Notes: generated by a model not told the origin, from the letters alone. 36,439 bases of DNA from Paludibacter propionicigenes (GCA_020721325.1 DYNA01000024.1:1-36439), one strand, 5' to 3'; counted from the first letter of the stretch, positions 17,156-25,688 are shown. Numbers and translations: made by a program.

Positions 17156-17234
17156 AAATAATTTGGTAAAATGAAATTAACAGAATTAAGTAAAATTCAA
17201 AAAAAAATCACATTCATTTTTTACCAAATTTTTT
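17156..17234. repeat. Long imperfect inverted repeat behind lipoprotein B
   Basis: Arms 17156-17175 and 17213-17234 pair with one mismatch (T17159) and a two-base bulge (17221-17222). The core aatttggt/accaaatt and aaaatgaa/ttcatttt are perfect. The 37-base loop holds a smaller gaatt/aattc hairpin. It lies just after the stop of the minus-strand lipoprotein B and is followed on that strand by a T-rich stretch, so it may be a terminator or mRNA-end structure. Confidence 0.5.
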
Positions 17235-17242
17235 AAAAAAAA

Positions 17243-18157
17243 CTATTTATTTTTCACAATTGCGTTTCGCAGTGAAGCAACTATAGTGGCGATATTATCC
17301 AGCTCTTCGTTGGTAATATCAAGAGCTTCGTTGCCTTTGATGGTTATCACTTTATTGACTTTGTCCACTTCCACAATTTCTTTGTTAATAAAATTAATTT
17401 CAATTTTATCATACACCTTTTTTAATAGCAACAATTTTTTTAAATAAACCGTAACGGTTTTATCGTTTTGATTTTCACTAAGTAATTGAATAAGAGTATT
17501 TAACGAAAATTTCTGAACAACAATGCGCTCTAAAATATCTTCGTGATTTTCTTCGCGATTGTAAATATTTGTTGCAATGTAAAGAGCTTCAATCCAGCCG
17601 CCGGTAATAATCAAAGTAGCTGTACTTCTTCTATCGTTGTCTTTCAAAAATTGGTCGGCTTTTGAATAAGTTCGATTAATAATAACCAACAACGAGTCGT
17701 TTGTAGCAATATTTTTCTCCATTTCGGTAAAAACGGAAGCCGCATGTTCATCGGGAATTCCAATTTTGCTGGAAAGGTCTTTCAAAGCACCCAAAGAATT
17801 GAGTGCTTCCTGATTTTTGTTAAAAATCTTTGCATAGCTTAAATCCACACCATAAACACCAATATTTAAAGCCATATCGGCACTTGTAGAAAAACGCTCG
17901 ATATTTGCGGTGTTACTTAACAGGTCTTTATAAAAATTACCGTTTGTGCGTTGCATCAAAGTTGCCATTTCGAGTGGAGAAGGCTCTTTGTAAAAAATTT
18001 TAATCATCTTTTCAGAAAAAGCGGAATCTGTTTGTTGATTAAAAACACTTTCAGAAATCTTATTTACCTCATTTTCATTTACTTCATTTTCAGCACAACC
18101 GGTTAAAAAAATAAAAAAAATGATAACTATATAAAGAAACAAATTTTTACTATTCAT
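17243..18157 (-). CDS. Lipoprotein B, unknown family, paralog of the 14639-15466 gene
   Basis: A 304-residue lipoprotein with lipobox LTGC (Cys21) followed by AENEVNENEVN, an acidic start like its paralog's. It shares with lipoprotein A the motifs PSPLE, NIGVYGVDLSY, EKN...DSL, GGWIEALYIATN and a C-terminal LRNAIV. It differs by an insertion of about 25-30 residues near residues 255-285 (INKEIVEVDKVNKVITIKGN). The structure is probably helical. Function unknown; I do not recognise the family. Transcribed toward the pseudouridine synthase gene, with 212 bases and a long inverted repeat between them. Two diverged copies so close together suggest an old local duplication with change of strand. 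Confidence 0.75.
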   Translation of the reverse strand: MNSKNLFLYIVIIFFIFLTGCAENEVNENEVNKISESVFNQQTDSAFSEKMIKIFYKEPSPLEMATLMQRTNGNFYKDLLSNTANIERFSTSADMALNIGVYGVDLSYAKIFNKNQEALNSLGALKDLSSKIGIPDEHAASVFTEMEKNIATNDSLLVIINRTYSKADQFLKDNDRRSTATLIITGGWIEALYIATNIYNREENHEDILERIVVQKFSLNTLIQLLSENQNDKTVTVYLKKLLLLKKVYDKIEINFINKEIVEVDKVNKVITIKGNEALDITNEELDNIATIVASLRNAIVKNK

Positions 18158-18395
18158 ATTGTTTTGTATTTGTAAATTCGCGTTAATCAGTTATATTTCA
18201 ATAATTTATACTTAAAAAAACATCACTTTTTTTTTCAAAAATTTACTACTAAATTATGAATTTTTTTTAAAATAAAAAATTCTTTGCAAAAAAGTTTTAT
18301 TTTTTTAACTTTTTAAAAAAAATTCGATTTATTTTCATGGGCTATTTCTTTTATTTTAATTTTTTTTTGGTTATATAAATTTAATTATTAGCACT

Positions 18396-19610
18396 TTACG
18401 GTATAAGTAAACTACTATCGCCATAACTCAAAAATCGAAATTTTTTTTCAAGGGCAAAATTATAAACTTCTTTCCATTTTTCACCAATAAAAGCAGCAAT
18501 TAAAAGTAATAAGGTACTTTGTGGCTGATGAAAATTGGTAATCAAAACATTTACTATTTTAAACTTGTAACCCGGAACTATCATAATTTGAGTTGCTGCT
18601 TCAAAAAACTCTAATTCATTAAATTCCAAATAATTAACCAAAGCTTTTAGTGCATCATGCGCCTCAATTTCTGTTTCTAAATGATAAACTTCCCATTGAT
18701 TGAGATGCAATTCACTTGGTATTAATTTATTATTATTCAACACTTTAACTCCAAACCAAAAGATACTTTCCAAAGTTCTGACCGATGTAGTTCCGACTGC
18801 AATAATTTTTCCGGCATTTTCTATAAGATTCTTAATTTCATTTTTGCTAACAATAAAATGCTCCGTGTGCATTTCATGTTCAGAAATTGTTTCGGTTTTA
18901 ACGGGCTTGAATGTTCCAGCTCCTACATGCAAACTGATTTCAGAAATTTTAATGTTATTTTTTTTTAGTTTTGAAAAAATTTTTTCGGTAAAATGTAAAC
19001 CAGCGGTAGGAGCTGCAACCGAACCTTTTCGCTTGGAATATATGGTCTGATATCTGCTCTTATCCAATTCTTCACTTTCTCTGTTCAAGTAAGGTGGAAT
19101 TGGTGTAAGTCCATTAATTTCAATGATTTCTGAAAAGGAAAATAAACCATTCCATTCCAATTCTACTATCCAAGCATCGGGAAGTTGTTGCAATTTAGTT
19201 GCTTGAATTTGGTAGCTATTTCCTTGCCATTTAAAATACTTGAAAACTTTACCAGTTTTCCATTTTTTAGCATTTCCTATGATACATTTCCATTGAACTT
19301 TTTGCTTTGATTGAAAAGACATTTCATAATCGGAAGGTAAAAATGGTTCTAAACAGAATATCTCAATTTTTGCACCCGAATCTTTTTCAAAAAGCAAACG
19401 AGCTTGGATAACTTTTGTATTATTAAAAACTATTAAACTGTTGTTAATTAAATAATTATCAATCTCAGAAAAAAGCGTTTCCGAAATATTTCCGTCTTTA
19501 AAAACTAAAAGTTTGGAAGAATCACGTTCAGGCAAAGGATATTTTGCAATTTTATCTTCGGGTAATAAGTAAGTATAATCTTTTATATAAATTGTATTGT
19601 AAAAATTCAT
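18396..19610 (-). CDS. queA: S-adenosylmethionine:tRNA ribosyltransferase-isomerase QueA
   Basis: Adds the ribosyl part of SAM to 7-aminomethyl-7-deazaguanine in tRNA and rearranges it to epoxyqueuosine, the penultimate step in queuosine synthesis. 404 residues, longer than the about 350 of E. coli QueA. Family marks: an N-terminal YLLPEDKIAKYPLPERDSS-like start, NNTKVIQARL, SVAAPTAGLHFTEK, VGAGTFKPVKTE, EHEMHTEHF, GTTSVRTLES and TNFHQPQSTLLLL, all intact. The extra length is mainly around residues 105-155. No other queuosine genes are nearby. Divergent from the DUF2027-Smr gene; a minus-strand -7-like box lies 79 bases upstream, inside a palindrome shared with the divergent gene. Confidence 0.92.
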   Translation of the reverse strand: MNFYNTIYIKDYTYLLPEDKIAKYPLPERDSSKLLVFKDGNISETLFSEIDNYLINNSLIVFNNTKVIQARLLFEKDSGAKIEIFCLEPFLPSDYEMSFQSKQKVQWKCIIGNAKKWKTGKVFKYFKWQGNSYQIQATKLQQLPDAWIVELEWNGLFSFSEIIEINGLTPIPPYLNRESEELDKSRYQTIYSKRKGSVAAPTAGLHFTEKIFSKLKKNNIKISEISLHVGAGTFKPVKTETISEHEMHTEHFIVSKNEIKNLIENAGKIIAVGTTSVRTLESIFWFGVKVLNNNKLIPSELHLNQWEVYHLETEIEAHDALKALVNYLEFNELEFFEAATQIMIVPGYKFKIVNVLITNFHQPQSTLLLLIAAFIGEKWKEVYNFALEKKFRFLSYGDSSLLIP

Positions 19611-19687
19611 TATTTTATAAAAAAAAAGTTTTAAAAATGCTAAAAAAATTTTATTTTAAATGAAATTTTTTATTTTATTTTTTTGAT

Positions 19688-19709
19688 GCAAAAATAGTAT
19701 TATTTTTGC
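19688..19709. promoter_or_regulatory. Palindromic pair of divergent -7-like boxes
   Basis: GCAAAAATA (19688-19696), four bases, then TATTTTTGC (19701-19709): a perfect 9-bp inverted repeat. Each arm is a TAnnTTTG match pointing at its own gene, queA to the left and the DUF2027-Smr gene to the right. A TTTG at 19682-19685 is 15 bases before the right-hand box. Confidence 0.45.
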
Positions 19710-19799
19710 TAATTGAAATAAAAAAATAAATGATTCAAAAAAAAAGTTTATTTTGGCTAAAAAAAACCAATAAAACGTACAAAAAATATTAAAAAGGTC

Positions 19800-20903
19800 A
19801 TGAAATTTATAAAAGGAGAAAAAGTTAAATTTTTAAATAATGTAGGTGGTGGAGTTGTTGTTAAAATATTGAAAGACAACATGGTAGAAGTACGTACAGA
19901 CGATGGATTTGAATATCCGGTATTGGTTGATGAACTCATCAGCATTGACGAAGAAATTACGAACCGCCAATATGGCTTTACAACAGAATCGGAAAAACGA
20001 AAAATTGAGCGGATAATCCAAAATAAAAGTACAGAAAAGGACGATATTATTGATAATCAAGATATTGAAGAAGAATTTAATTGGGAAAAAAATGTAGAAA
20101 ATGAACCCCAAACCAATGATGACATCAATATCTATTTTGCATTTGTGCCGACTGTAGAAAATATTGAAAAAGCTGATTTTATGGCATATTTAGTAAACGA
20201 TTGCAATTATTCAATTTTTTATAATATTTACAGTTCTATCGAAATTTTTAGAAATAAACATGGTATTTTGTCAGCAAATTCTAAAGAATTGTTGCACACA
20301 TTTAAAAATGATAAAGTAAATGAAATTCAGAGTTTTACGTTTCAATTGATTTTTTATAAAAATGAAAAACATGATAAAAAAACAGTGATAGAAAAAGAGT
20401 TGAAAATAGATGCAAAAAGTTTTTTTTCGCCCAAAAAATTTACTGAAAACGACTTTTTTTATGAGGATTCGCTGGTTCTGTCGGTTATTAACGAAGATGG
20501 AATGCGTGCGGCGATGGAAAATTTGGTAAAAAAGGAAATTGAAAAGGCTCTGAGTGAAAAACTTAAAGCACAAAATGCCGAAAAAAAATCAAATTATATT
20601 AAGCACATTCAACCAAAAGACAATGAAAAAATAGTGGATTTACATATACACGAACTAATTGAAAATGAGGAAGGTCTATCAAGAAAAGATATATTAGACA
20701 TTCAAATGAAACGGTTTAAAGACGAATTGGAAGTTGCAATAAAAAATAAATTAGGCAGAATTATTTTCATTCATGGGGTTGGAAATGGTCGTTTAAAATT
20801 AGAAATTTGGAACGAACTTAAGAAACCAAAATTCAAAAAATTGAGTTATCAAGATGCTTCTTTTAAGGAATACGGTTACGGTGCAACTTTAGTAATTATT
20901 TGA
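19800..20903 (+). CDS. DUF2027 protein with C-terminal Smr domain
   Basis: A 367-residue cytoplasmic protein typical of Bacteroidota. Residues 1-50 form a small beta domain (KGEKVKFLNNVGGGVV, then an acidic stretch) as at the start of DUF2027 proteins. Residues 50-105 are a charged linker. A middle beta-rich domain (about 108-235) is followed by a helical connector (235-265). The Smr domain (about 275-367) has DLHIH (280-284) and HGVGNGRLK (325-333), the two marks of the family, which in MutS2 and other proteins nicks or binds nucleic acid or ribosomes. There are no MutS ATPase motifs, so this is not MutS2. Exact role unknown. The rhomboid gene follows after 27 bases. Confidence 0.85.
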   Translation: MKFIKGEKVKFLNNVGGGVVVKILKDNMVEVRTDDGFEYPVLVDELISIDEEITNRQYGFTTESEKRKIERIIQNKSTEKDDIIDNQDIEEEFNWEKNVENEPQTNDDINIYFAFVPTVENIEKADFMAYLVNDCNYSIFYNIYSSIEIFRNKHGILSANSKELLHTFKNDKVNEIQSFTFQLIFYKNEKHDKKTVIEKELKIDAKSFFSPKKFTENDFFYEDSLVLSVINEDGMRAAMENLVKKEIEKALSEKLKAQNAEKKSNYIKHIQPKDNEKIVDLHIHELIENEEGLSRKDILDIQMKRFKDELEVAIKNKLGRIIFIHGVGNGRLKLEIWNELKKPKFKKLSYQDASFKEYGYGATLVII

Positions 20904-20930
20904 ATTTTAAACAATTATGACTTATTTAAT

Positions 20931-21608
20931 ATGACTAAAAATGAAAAGCAAAAATTAATAAAAAGTATCTTTTTGCCAACTTTTTTTATAATAATTATTT
21001 GGCTAATAAAGATAATAGAAGATTTGAGCAATTTTAGTTTTTCATTTTTGGGAATTGAACCTTTAAAATTTTCTGGTATTTTAGGTATTTTTTTATCTCC
21101 ATTTGTTCATGCCGATTTTAATCATCTTTGGTCAAATAGTTTTCCGGTATTTTTGCTCAGTACTGGGATTTTCTATTTTTACCAACGTATTGCTTTACAA
21201 GTAATTAGTGTCATGTGGTTTTTAACAGGTTTAGGTGTTTGGATAATGGGACGCGAAGCTTTACACATTGGGGCAAGTGGTTTGATTTATTCATTCACTG
21301 CTTTTTTGTTTTTTAGTGGCATTTTTAGAAAATATATTCCATTGATAGCCATATCATTACTTGTAATTTTTTTATATGGAAGTATTGTATGGGGCATTTT
21401 TCCAACCGACACAAAAATATCGTGGGAAAGTCATTTAATGGGTTTTTTAAGTGGCATTGTTATTGCTTTTTATTTTAAAAAACAAGGTCCACAGCGTAAA
21501 AAATTTGATTGGGAAATAGATGTTCCTGAAAGTTTAATAAATGATAATCAGTCAAATACAATTTCAAAAGCTATTAATTTTCGGTATTTTTATAACGAAG
21601 AAGAATAA
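20931..21608 (+). CDS. Rhomboid-family intramembrane serine protease
   Basis: A 225-residue membrane protease. Six or so helices cover residues 11-185. HADFNHLWSN (His60, His65, Asn69) gives the oxyanion-side motif of helix 2. GASGLIY holds catalytic Ser116, and ESHLMGFLSG holds catalytic His168, so the Ser-His dyad is intact. A hydrophilic tail (about 183-225) follows with KKQGPQRKK. It cuts membrane proteins within or near the bilayer; substrates cannot be inferred. Same direction as the DUF2027-Smr gene, 27 bases downstream. Its stop codon is one base from the stop of the convergent HD-domain gene, leaving no room for a terminator. Confidence 0.9.
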   Translation: MTKNEKQKLIKSIFLPTFFIIIIWLIKIIEDLSNFSFSFLGIEPLKFSGILGIFLSPFVHADFNHLWSNSFPVFLLSTGIFYFYQRIALQVISVMWFLTGLGVWIMGREALHIGASGLIYSFTAFLFFSGIFRKYIPLIAISLLVIFLYGSIVWGIFPTDTKISWESHLMGFLSGIVIAFYFKKQGPQRKKFDWEIDVPESLINDNQSNTISKAINFRYFYNEEE

Positions 21609-21609
21609 T

Positions 21610-22230
21610 TTATAAATCATTGAACAATTCATATTTTATATTCCTTCTGGCTTTTTCCTCCAATTTTTCATAAAAAAAATCGGTTAAAAAAATTCTCTCA
21701 GAGTTTAAAAAATTATTTAATACCTGTTTTCTTTTTATTTTATAGAGTATTTTAGGCACAAAAGCATATTCTTTTCTAATCCTCCGAGCATAAATTTTGT
21801 ATTCTTCCAATTCGCTGGCGAGAATCATTAAATCGAGGTCGAGAAAGAATTTATTATCAAATTCATTTAATAAATCGATGTGTTTTTGGGTTGAAAGTAT
21901 CATTTTTTTAATTTTTTCGATAATAATTGGAGTGAAACCAAATTCTTGCAAGTGTTTTTCGGCAAAAAGAGCACTTTTCTCTTCATTATCCGAGTTTTTA
22001 GGTTCATAAACAACGTCATGATACAAAATGGACAAAAAAACAGCATTAAAATTATCAGTTTCCGAAATATTTTCTGTATATTTTGAAAACATTTTTTCAA
22101 TATGTATAAAATTATGATAATACCGATGTTTTTCTGAATATTTCTCAATAATTTGTTCCCAATTGAATTTTATTAAATTATTATTTTTACAAAATTTATT
22201 TACAGTGGAATAAAAAAACTTTTCTATCAT
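21610..22230 (-). CDS. HD-domain metal-dependent phosphohydrolase-like protein
   Basis: A 206-residue soluble protein of the HD superfamily, of the type often annotated as a predicted metal-dependent phosphohydrolase. YHNFIHI (His39, His43) comes first, then SILYHDVVYEP with the His71-Asp72 pair, STQKH (His117), and DLDLMIL (Asp131, Asp133) for the last metal ligand. The substrate of this family is unclear; nucleotides are likely in HD enzymes generally. It is the last gene of a minus-strand run with the propeller protein (21 bases between) and two deaminase genes upstream. It converges with the rhomboid gene, the stops one base apart. Confidence 0.82.
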   Translation of the reverse strand: MIEKFFYSTVNKFCKNNNLIKFNWEQIIEKYSEKHRYYHNFIHIEKMFSKYTENISETDNFNAVFLSILYHDVVYEPKNSDNEEKSALFAEKHLQEFGFTPIIIEKIKKMILSTQKHIDLLNEFDNKFFLDLDLMILASELEEYKIYARRIRKEYAFVPKILYKIKRKQVLNNFLNSERIFLTDFFYEKLEEKARRNIKYELFNDL

Positions 22231-22251
22231 AAAACATTATATATTAATATT

Positions 22252-23787
22252 TTACCAGTGTCCTAAACGGAAAATAAGAATGTAAAAAATTCGGTAAATA
22301 TATGAAGTAGAAGTCCCTGCAACATTGGTTGCTTTTATATAAACCCTGTTTTCTCCTTCTTTCAAATTTAGTTGAACCGAAATCATTGTATTGCAAGTAG
22401 AATCGGCACGTGAATAATTAAATGGAACATTATCTAAAAAAAGAGAATCATTATAATATACCTGAATATTTTTTAATGAATCAATAGACCGAATGCAGGC
22501 TTCAAACAAAAAACTGCTATAATCTACCGTACTAATTGTGTCAAGTGGATTGCTTACTTTAATTTGAGGTAATAAATAATCAGATATTCCATCGCGAGTA
22601 AGTTTTAATACTGCAAAATCCCAGCCCATGTGTTCGTTTGCATAAGAAGAACCGGCAATAACTAATCCTTTGTCCTTGGTTTCCACAATGTTAGTAGCAT
22701 AATCATAGCCTTTTCCACCAAATTGTTCTTCCCATTCCAATTCTCCATTTCGATTTATGTACAGAATCCAAAATTTATCAAATTGTCCACCAACATTGCG
22801 CGTAAAAGCCGAAACAGCGTAGCCACGGTCGTAAGTTTCAACAATATCGGTCGCCTCCTCCCACTCCACATCGCCGTAAGTAAAATCCCATTGTTTCGTA
22901 CCTAAATTATCTAATTTTATTACTCGCACATCGTAATTATTCTGGTTTCCGACTTTTGTAAAACCGCAAACGGCATACCCGCCATCGAAGGTTTCGGTTA
23001 TGGAAGTGCCTACGTCCCAAACACTGTGAATAAAATTTTCGTCCCACTCGTAATTACCTGAAGCATCGGACTTTAGCACCCATGTAGATTTGTAAGCACC
23101 GCCGGAGGAAGCATATCCAACAGCTATTGAGCCTCCATCTTTTGTGGGCTTTATTCGATAAAGTTCATCGGCTTTTTTTCCGCCCCAAATTTGGTCCCAA
23201 AGCATATTTCCTTGGTTATCGACTTTTATAAGCCATCCGTCTTTTTCTATTTCAGTATTAAATTCGGTAAATCCGGCAAGAACAAAACCGCCATCGGCAG
23301 CATCGTAAGACAAAGAATTTGCACCTTCATTGTATTTTCCGGCACCAAACTTTTTTTCCCAAACTTTATTTCCTTCTTTGTCCAATTTTGCAATCCAAGC
23401 ATCGGTTGTAAGCCATCTATCATTATAACAAATTCCCGCTACTGCAAAACTCGAATCGGGAAGTTGCACTACATCAGATATTTGCGCGTGATACGAATCT
23501 TGAAACGAACGTCCCCAAATTTCTTGTCCATCGGGCGTAAATTTTACCAACCAAGGGTAACGATTTCCTCTCTTTACTTCAGAAACTACGTAACCCGCTG
23601 TGCCAAAGTCTTTTTCACCCGTTTCTAAATAACCACCTACTACTATACACCCGTCTGAAGTTTCAATCACGCAACTCGCTTCGTCCCAATTACTTCCACC
23701 AATAGTTCGTCCCCAAATAGAAGTGTACTGAGCCAGCAAACTACTTGAAAATAAAGTAATTACAAAAAGAAAGAAAATTTTTTGCAT
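22252..23787 (-). CDS. Exported seven-repeat beta-propeller protein
   Basis: A 511-residue exported protein with a signal peptide ending at LLAQ (residue 20). Seven imperfect repeats of about 52 residues start near residues 30, 96, 148, 202, 253, 304 and 357. Each has a (G)G..xDEA.xI..T.DGG(Y/F).V.G(F/Y)T-like core, then W.(I/V)K.D..GN..W. Seven such units would close a seven-bladed beta-propeller. A C-terminal Ig-like strand domain (about 405-511) ends in RVYIKATNVAGT and a short hydrophobic tail. No T9SS sorting domain and no lipobox, so it is probably periplasmic or released. Function unknown. It stands 37 bases after the amidohydrolase gene and 21 before the HD gene. Confidence 0.82.
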   Translation of the reverse strand: MQKIFFLFVITLFSSSLLAQYTSIWGRTIGGSNWDEASCVIETSDGCIVVGGYLETGEKDFGTAGYVVSEVKRGNRYPWLVKFTPDGQEIWGRSFQDSYHAQISDVVQLPDSSFAVAGICYNDRWLTTDAWIAKLDKEGNKVWEKKFGAGKYNEGANSLSYDAADGGFVLAGFTEFNTEIEKDGWLIKVDNQGNMLWDQIWGGKKADELYRIKPTKDGGSIAVGYASSGGAYKSTWVLKSDASGNYEWDENFIHSVWDVGTSITETFDGGYAVCGFTKVGNQNNYDVRVIKLDNLGTKQWDFTYGDVEWEEATDIVETYDRGYAVSAFTRNVGGQFDKFWILYINRNGELEWEEQFGGKGYDYATNIVETKDKGLVIAGSSYANEHMGWDFAVLKLTRDGISDYLLPQIKVSNPLDTISTVDYSSFLFEACIRSIDSLKNIQVYYNDSLFLDNVPFNYSRADSTCNTMISVQLNLKEGENRVYIKATNVAGTSTSYIYRIFYILIFRLGHW

Positions 23788-23824
23788 GAATTGACCTGAG
23801 TTAAAATGATATATAAGAATTACA

Positions 23825-25159
23825 TCAAAAATTATACCTATTAATAAATTCCGATTTTTTTATTCGTTGCGATAATTCATTCATTTGCAACCACAAATCG
23901 GTAAAACTAAAATTAGGAATTATTCTGTTTTCCATAACTATTTTACCATTTATTATACTGGTTTCTACATCGTTACCAGTCATTGAAAAAACGATTTGCG
24001 AATAAATATCATAAATGGGAATCAAATGAGGCTTCATAAGGTCAATAATAATTAAATCGGCATTTTTACCTACTTCTATAGACCCGATTTCTTTTTCAAA
24101 TCCTAAAACCGATGCACCACCCATAGTAGCCATATAAACCATTTCTTTAGCGTTGGTTACCAATGGATTAGAATTAGATAATTTATGTAAAAAAGCAGCC
24201 GAACGAACGTCTTGAAATAAATCCAAATTATTATTACTGGCTACGCCATCTGTTCCAATTCCAACCTTCACACCGCGCGAAAGTAATTTTGGAATAGGTG
24301 CTACTCCACTGGCTAACTTCATATTACATTCCGGATTGTGAGCAACGCCAACTTTGTACTTTGCAAACAAATCGATATCAGAATCAGTTAAATGTACACT
24401 ATGCGCCGCTATCATGTTCTCATCTAAAATTCCTAAATGATGCAAATATTCAGTGGGAGTTTGGGAATACAAACGCATAATCTCATCAAATTCCCAACGA
24501 GTTTCTGCCAAATGTATATGTAGTTTAATATTATTTTTATCAGAAAATTTTTTAACTTTCTTCAATAAATCGGAAGAACAAGAATACGGAGAATGCGCAC
24601 TAATAGCAATTTTAATCAATTGATTATTTTGCCATTGTTGTAATAATTCTTCGGTATTTTTAATTCCCAATTCTGGATTCGCCGAACAAGGCGTTGGATA
24701 ATCAATGATACCTTCGCTCAGTAAGGCTCTCATTCCCATTTTTTGGGTAACTTCAGCAGCCTCATTTACAAAGAAATACATATCATTATAGGTTGTTGTT
24801 CCTGAAAGTAACATTTCGGCTACAGCCAAAGTTGTACCTAATCTAACATTTTCTTTATCAATGAATTTGGCTTCATTTGGAAAAATATATTTATGCAACC
24901 ATTCTTGCAAAGCTATATCGTCGGCAAAACCTCTAAAAATGGTCATAGCCGAATGCGTATGAACATTAATTAAACCGGGCATAATTAATTTTCCGGTAGC
25001 ATCTATTTTTTTTTCTACCAGAAAATTTTCTAAATCTAAATCAGACTTTACTATTTTATCTATTTTTCCATTTTTAATTAAAATAGTTCCATTATTAATA
25101 ATGCTAAAATCTTTGTCCATAGTCAAAATTTTAGCATTGAAAATTCCAATTTCGTACAT
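23825..25159 (-). CDS. mtaD: Amidohydrolase, probable MTA/S-adenosylhomocysteine deaminase
   Basis: Metal-dependent deaminase of the TRZ/ATZ/MtaD group, 444 residues, a TIM-barrel amidohydrolase. HTH-type metal ligands are His67 and His69 in NVHTHSAM. The next motif is LHIHLAET (His214, His216, Glu219), then AAHSVHL (His253) and GIGTDGVASNNNLD (Asp304), all as in 5-methylthioadenosine/S-adenosylhomocysteine deaminases. The C-terminal beta-sandwich has a KNADLIIIDL stretch. It would turn MTA or SAH into the inosine forms for salvage. The gene follows cytidine deaminase by 17 bases and very likely shares its mRNA, which supports nucleoside salvage. Another amino-purine or guanine-type substrate cannot be excluded. 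Confidence 0.8.
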   Translation of the reverse strand: MYEIGIFNAKILTMDKDFSIINNGTILIKNGKIDKIVKSDLDLENFLVEKKIDATGKLIMPGLINVHTHSAMTIFRGFADDIALQEWLHKYIFPNEAKFIDKENVRLGTTLAVAEMLLSGTTTYNDMYFFVNEAAEVTQKMGMRALLSEGIIDYPTPCSANPELGIKNTEELLQQWQNNQLIKIAISAHSPYSCSSDLLKKVKKFSDKNNIKLHIHLAETRWEFDEIMRLYSQTPTEYLHHLGILDENMIAAHSVHLTDSDIDLFAKYKVGVAHNPECNMKLASGVAPIPKLLSRGVKVGIGTDGVASNNNLDLFQDVRSAAFLHKLSNSNPLVTNAKEMVYMATMGGASVLGFEKEIGSIEVGKNADLIIIDLMKPHLIPIYDIYSQIVFSMTGNDVETSIINGKIVMENRIIPNFSFTDLWLQMNELSQRIKKSEFINRYNF

Positions 25160-25177
25160 AAATTTAAAATAAATAAA

Positions 25178-25660
25178 TTAATCCAGCATTTCTTTTTCAA
25201 AATTAAGCGGTAAAAGTTGCTTTGCATTTTCAATAATTTGAATTTTATCTTTGCTTATCAAAATAACTTTTATGGGTTTTTGAAACCTAATTTCGGTTTC
25301 AAGCATCACCTGACGACAAGCTCCGCAAGGTGGAACTGGCTTATTAATAAGCCCTTGAGATGTTTTAGCAGCTACCGCAATGGCTTTGACAGCTACATTG
25401 GGAAATTGCGAATTGGCATAAAACAAAGCTACTCGCTCAGCACACAAACCCGAAGGATAGGCTGCATTTTCTTGATTACTCCCAAGTATAATTTGATTGT
25501 TTTCGAGCAAAACGGCTGCTCCCACACTAAAATGGGAATAAGGCGAATAGGAATGACTTGTAATCTCTATAGCCTTATTAATCAACTGTTTATCTTCAAT
25601 CGAAACATCACTTGAATCAATATCGTATTCATAAAAAATAGTTACAAGCTCTTTTTTCAT
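25178..25660 (-). CDS. cdd: Cytidine deaminase
   Basis: Zinc enzyme that turns cytidine and deoxycytidine into uridine forms, 160 residues, single-domain type. SPYSHFSVGAAVLL is the family's substrate strand (residues 39-52). The zinc and catalytic residues are CAE (Cys73, Glu75) and PCGACRQ (Cys112, Cys115): a three-cysteine zinc site as in the tetrameric enzymes of Gram-positive type, with Cys73 in place of the His of E. coli. All are intact. First gene of a minus-strand run with the MTA/SAH deaminase gene. A minus-strand TAGTTTTG (25681-25688) is a possible -7 box just upstream. Confidence 0.92.
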   Translation of the reverse strand: MKKELVTIFYEYDIDSSDVSIEDKQLINKAIEITSHSYSPYSHFSVGAAVLLENNQIILGSNQENAAYPSGLCAERVALFYANSQFPNVAVKAIAVAAKTSQGLINKPVPPCGACRQVMLETEIRFQKPIKVILISKDKIQIIENAKQLLPLNFEKEMLD

Positions 25661-25680
25661 TTTAAGTTTATTTTTACTGT

Positions 25681-25688
25681 CAAAACTA
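25681..25688 (-). promoter_or_regulatory. Possible -7 box of cdd and its operon
   Basis: Minus strand reads TAGTTTTG, 20 bases before the cdd ATG. The nearest CAAA that could be the -33 element is only 9 bases away, so support is from one half only. Confidence 0.3.

Noticed and set aside
18289-18314. Hairpin aaaaagtt/aacttttt between lipoprotein B and queA
   Set aside because: Only 8 bp with one G-C pair and no fitting T-tract on the queA strand; probably chance in A/T-rich DNA.
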